Made by a program: the position numbers and the translations under genes. From Mytilus californianus (Eukaryota > Mollusca > Bivalvia > Mytilida > Mytilidae): 64,000 nucleotides of DNA. The notes beneath the pieces were generated by a model. It was not told the origin of the DNA and did no database searches. It saw only the letters and a program-made list of their open reading frames with translations. The stretch spans positions 15,174,348-15,238,347 of the forward strand of contig NW_026262668.1 of the NCBI RefSeq assembly GCF_021869535.1. Direction: 5' to 3'. Of the stretch, positions 62,515 through 64,000 are shown one piece after another (positions within the stretch are counted from its first letter, which is position 1; each line of letters opens with the position of its first letter).

Positions 62515-62605
62515 CCCTTATAGAAAAACACAAAGGATATGGGGTGTCCACCCATGACAAAAAATCAGTACATGCACAGCAAAAAAACACACAAAAAGCA
62601 AAAGA
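62515..62605. repeat. Single arm of the 26375-26846 MITE family
   Basis: ATAGAAAAACACAAAGGATA, CCATGACAAAAAATCAGTAC and ATGCACAGCAAAAAAACACA match the left arm at 26375-26460. No partner arm is nearby. Confidence 0.65.
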
Positions 62606-63647
62606 ACATAATGTTTGTCTTTTTCTGTAGTGGCAAATATTTTTTTTAGTATACTTGTTATTACATTTTTTTGTTTGCTTATAGCACCAAATAAAGAATA
62701 TTGAGATGCAACAATCTAACCTTATCGCTTTTTATTCCATTCCGGAAAAAAAAACCCAATCATTTACTAGACAACTTCCTGTTTGGGTCAAATATCGCAA
62801 ACACAAAGGTCATCAGCAATGAGCTGAGCGAGGAAAAAGTTTGGAAAATGAACATTTCAATATTTTCAAAAAGACAAATTAAAGTCATTAAAAATGCTTT
62901 GTTTGATGTGTTTACGATGGTTTTAATAAACATGTTTTATAATAAGTTTTATGCACAATATATTGTTTGAACAATGCCCCAGATAGCTTCAACTAGTTCA
63001 AAAAAGTTGTGTAATTTTAGAACTTATCCGGATTGGCATAAATAACGGTAAGGTGTATTCTAAACGACACGATCAAGTATATTAAATGACATATTACATG
63101 TACATTAAGGAAAGTTACTTTTAGTGGAACTGTCCTCGTATGCGTTGGTTTTTGAAAAGGACGACATGCGTTCCTATATTGTAATAACATTCATTAGTTT
63201 TGTAATTTTATGTCCTTTTAAGCCAATTTTTTTAAGTCAGGAATATACCATTTGTTTTCCATTTGTTCCGCTCGTTGATATAGTCGAGTGTTTGATTTGG
63301 CAGGTTTTATTGACTTTCTCCTTATAGAATTTACCTTGGGGTTCTTTTTGCTAATACTTTTTTACTCACTGAAAATAATGTTCCAGGGGTTTATTTTTAC
63401 AGAAACATAAGATCACAAAAATAAATCATGTTGCTGTCTCATTGAAACCGTAGTTATTCTACTGTTAATTCTATTCATACTCACCAGTAAAAACAAAAAT
63501 TATATTTTTTATGTCCTAAAAATTTATAATCGTCCTGAATATGTACGAAATATTAACCACTGAACGATAAGTAATCAACAACCAACCAAAATCGTAAACA
63601 AATATCAATTTTATGTTTAAATCATGGGATATTATTCAATTAGTAAC
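62606..63647. other. Intergenic stretch, no gene seen
   Basis: Forward frames at 62701-62970 and 63124-63327 have no recognisable domains. Confidence 0.4.
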
Positions 63648-63911
63648 TTATGTAACACTGAGTGAAAGTAAAACATGTAAAATCAAATCACAAGACACCA
63701 CAATGTCAGTCTTGTCCACGTGCAGTAGGTAGGTTGATGTCTGGTGTCTGATCTTCAGATAGGTTATTCTATCTTTAAGTAATGTCTCTGTACTTCCGTT
63801 TCCGTTCAACGCATCTTCCATCTGCAGCATATTGAAGTTGTACCTCAGGTATGTACCTCTCGCTGCAGAAGTAGTTCTATGAGATGAAAATTTTAAGGAT
63901 GACTGTGGCGC
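63648..63911 (-). other. Unassigned 88-codon open frame near window edge, possible exon
   Basis: The reverse strand is open from 63911 down to a stop at 63648-63650. It reads APQSSLKFSSHRTTSAARGT at the start and later MEDALNGNGSTETLLKD and SCDLI. Composition is less AT-biased than its surroundings, and a GCTGCAG acceptor-like site precedes the MEDALNG segment. A second frame over the same DNA also looks protein-like (YAADGRCVERKRKYRDI), so frame choice is uncertain. I do not recognise the family. It may continue past the window edge. Confidence 0.25.
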
Positions 63912-64000
63912 TTACATGTAATTATTGATCTTGGAATACCCGCCAGCTAGAATGTTGGTAGTCATTGGTTCTTCTGTTCTGTTATGGTACCAGAAATGCC

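Overview
The window looks like nuclear DNA from a marine bivalve, most likely a mussel (Mytilus-like). The reasons are the AT-rich sequence, intron-containing genes with GT/AG boundaries, one BarH-class homeobox gene, one RING/B-box/beta-propeller gene of the kind expanded in bivalves, and a dense load of interspersed repeats whose 3' tails I associate with mussel genomes. The genus is inferred from familiarity, not from an alignment. No bacterial operon, rRNA, CRISPR array or functional tRNA was seen.

Only two host genes are well supported. At 8899-10176 (+) lies an uninterrupted RING, B-box and NHL-like propeller protein of 425 residues (TRIM-like E3 ligase architecture). At 49850-51838 (+) lies a three-exon BarH-like homeobox gene of 238 residues, whose splice sites join in frame through the homeodomain. 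The two are not functionally linked. Two unassigned open stretches (1618-1887 + and 63648-63911 -) are possible exons or decayed elements.

The rest is mobile and repetitive DNA. (1) Penelope-like reverse transcriptase copies, all broken: 1-1085 (-), 19470-20822 (+), 39720-42036 (+, the most complete), 43660-44225 (-), 46815-48420 (-) and 52815-54285 (+), plus several 3'-tail-only fragments. (2) Two other non-LTR remnants, at 11640-12160 (+) and 44930-45360 (-). (3) A tRNA-derived SINE (23493-23742) nested inside another SINE, with a 7-bp target duplication. (4) DNA-transposon-like elements. The largest is a 4457-bp element (1934-6390) with long imperfect inverted arms, terminal arrays of a GTCCACAA-type motif and a 6-bp duplication AGGGAC. 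The others are MITEs at 11758-11950, 14048-15215, 26375-26846, 27837-28094, 31756-31963, 32023-32229, 48744-48950 and 60382-61140, together with several long hairpins. (5) Tandem arrays with 42, 53, 69, 72, 64 and 168-bp periods.

The most unusual items are the 4.46-kb inverted-arm element with divergent outward-facing coding relics, the 759-bp TA-flanked element filled with alternating AGAACTG/CAGTTCT palindromes, two small elements sharing GAGG-type ends and 6-bp duplications, and a Penelope-like family with no visible GIY-YIG endonuclease. The stretches between these features are AT-rich and show no supportable genes.
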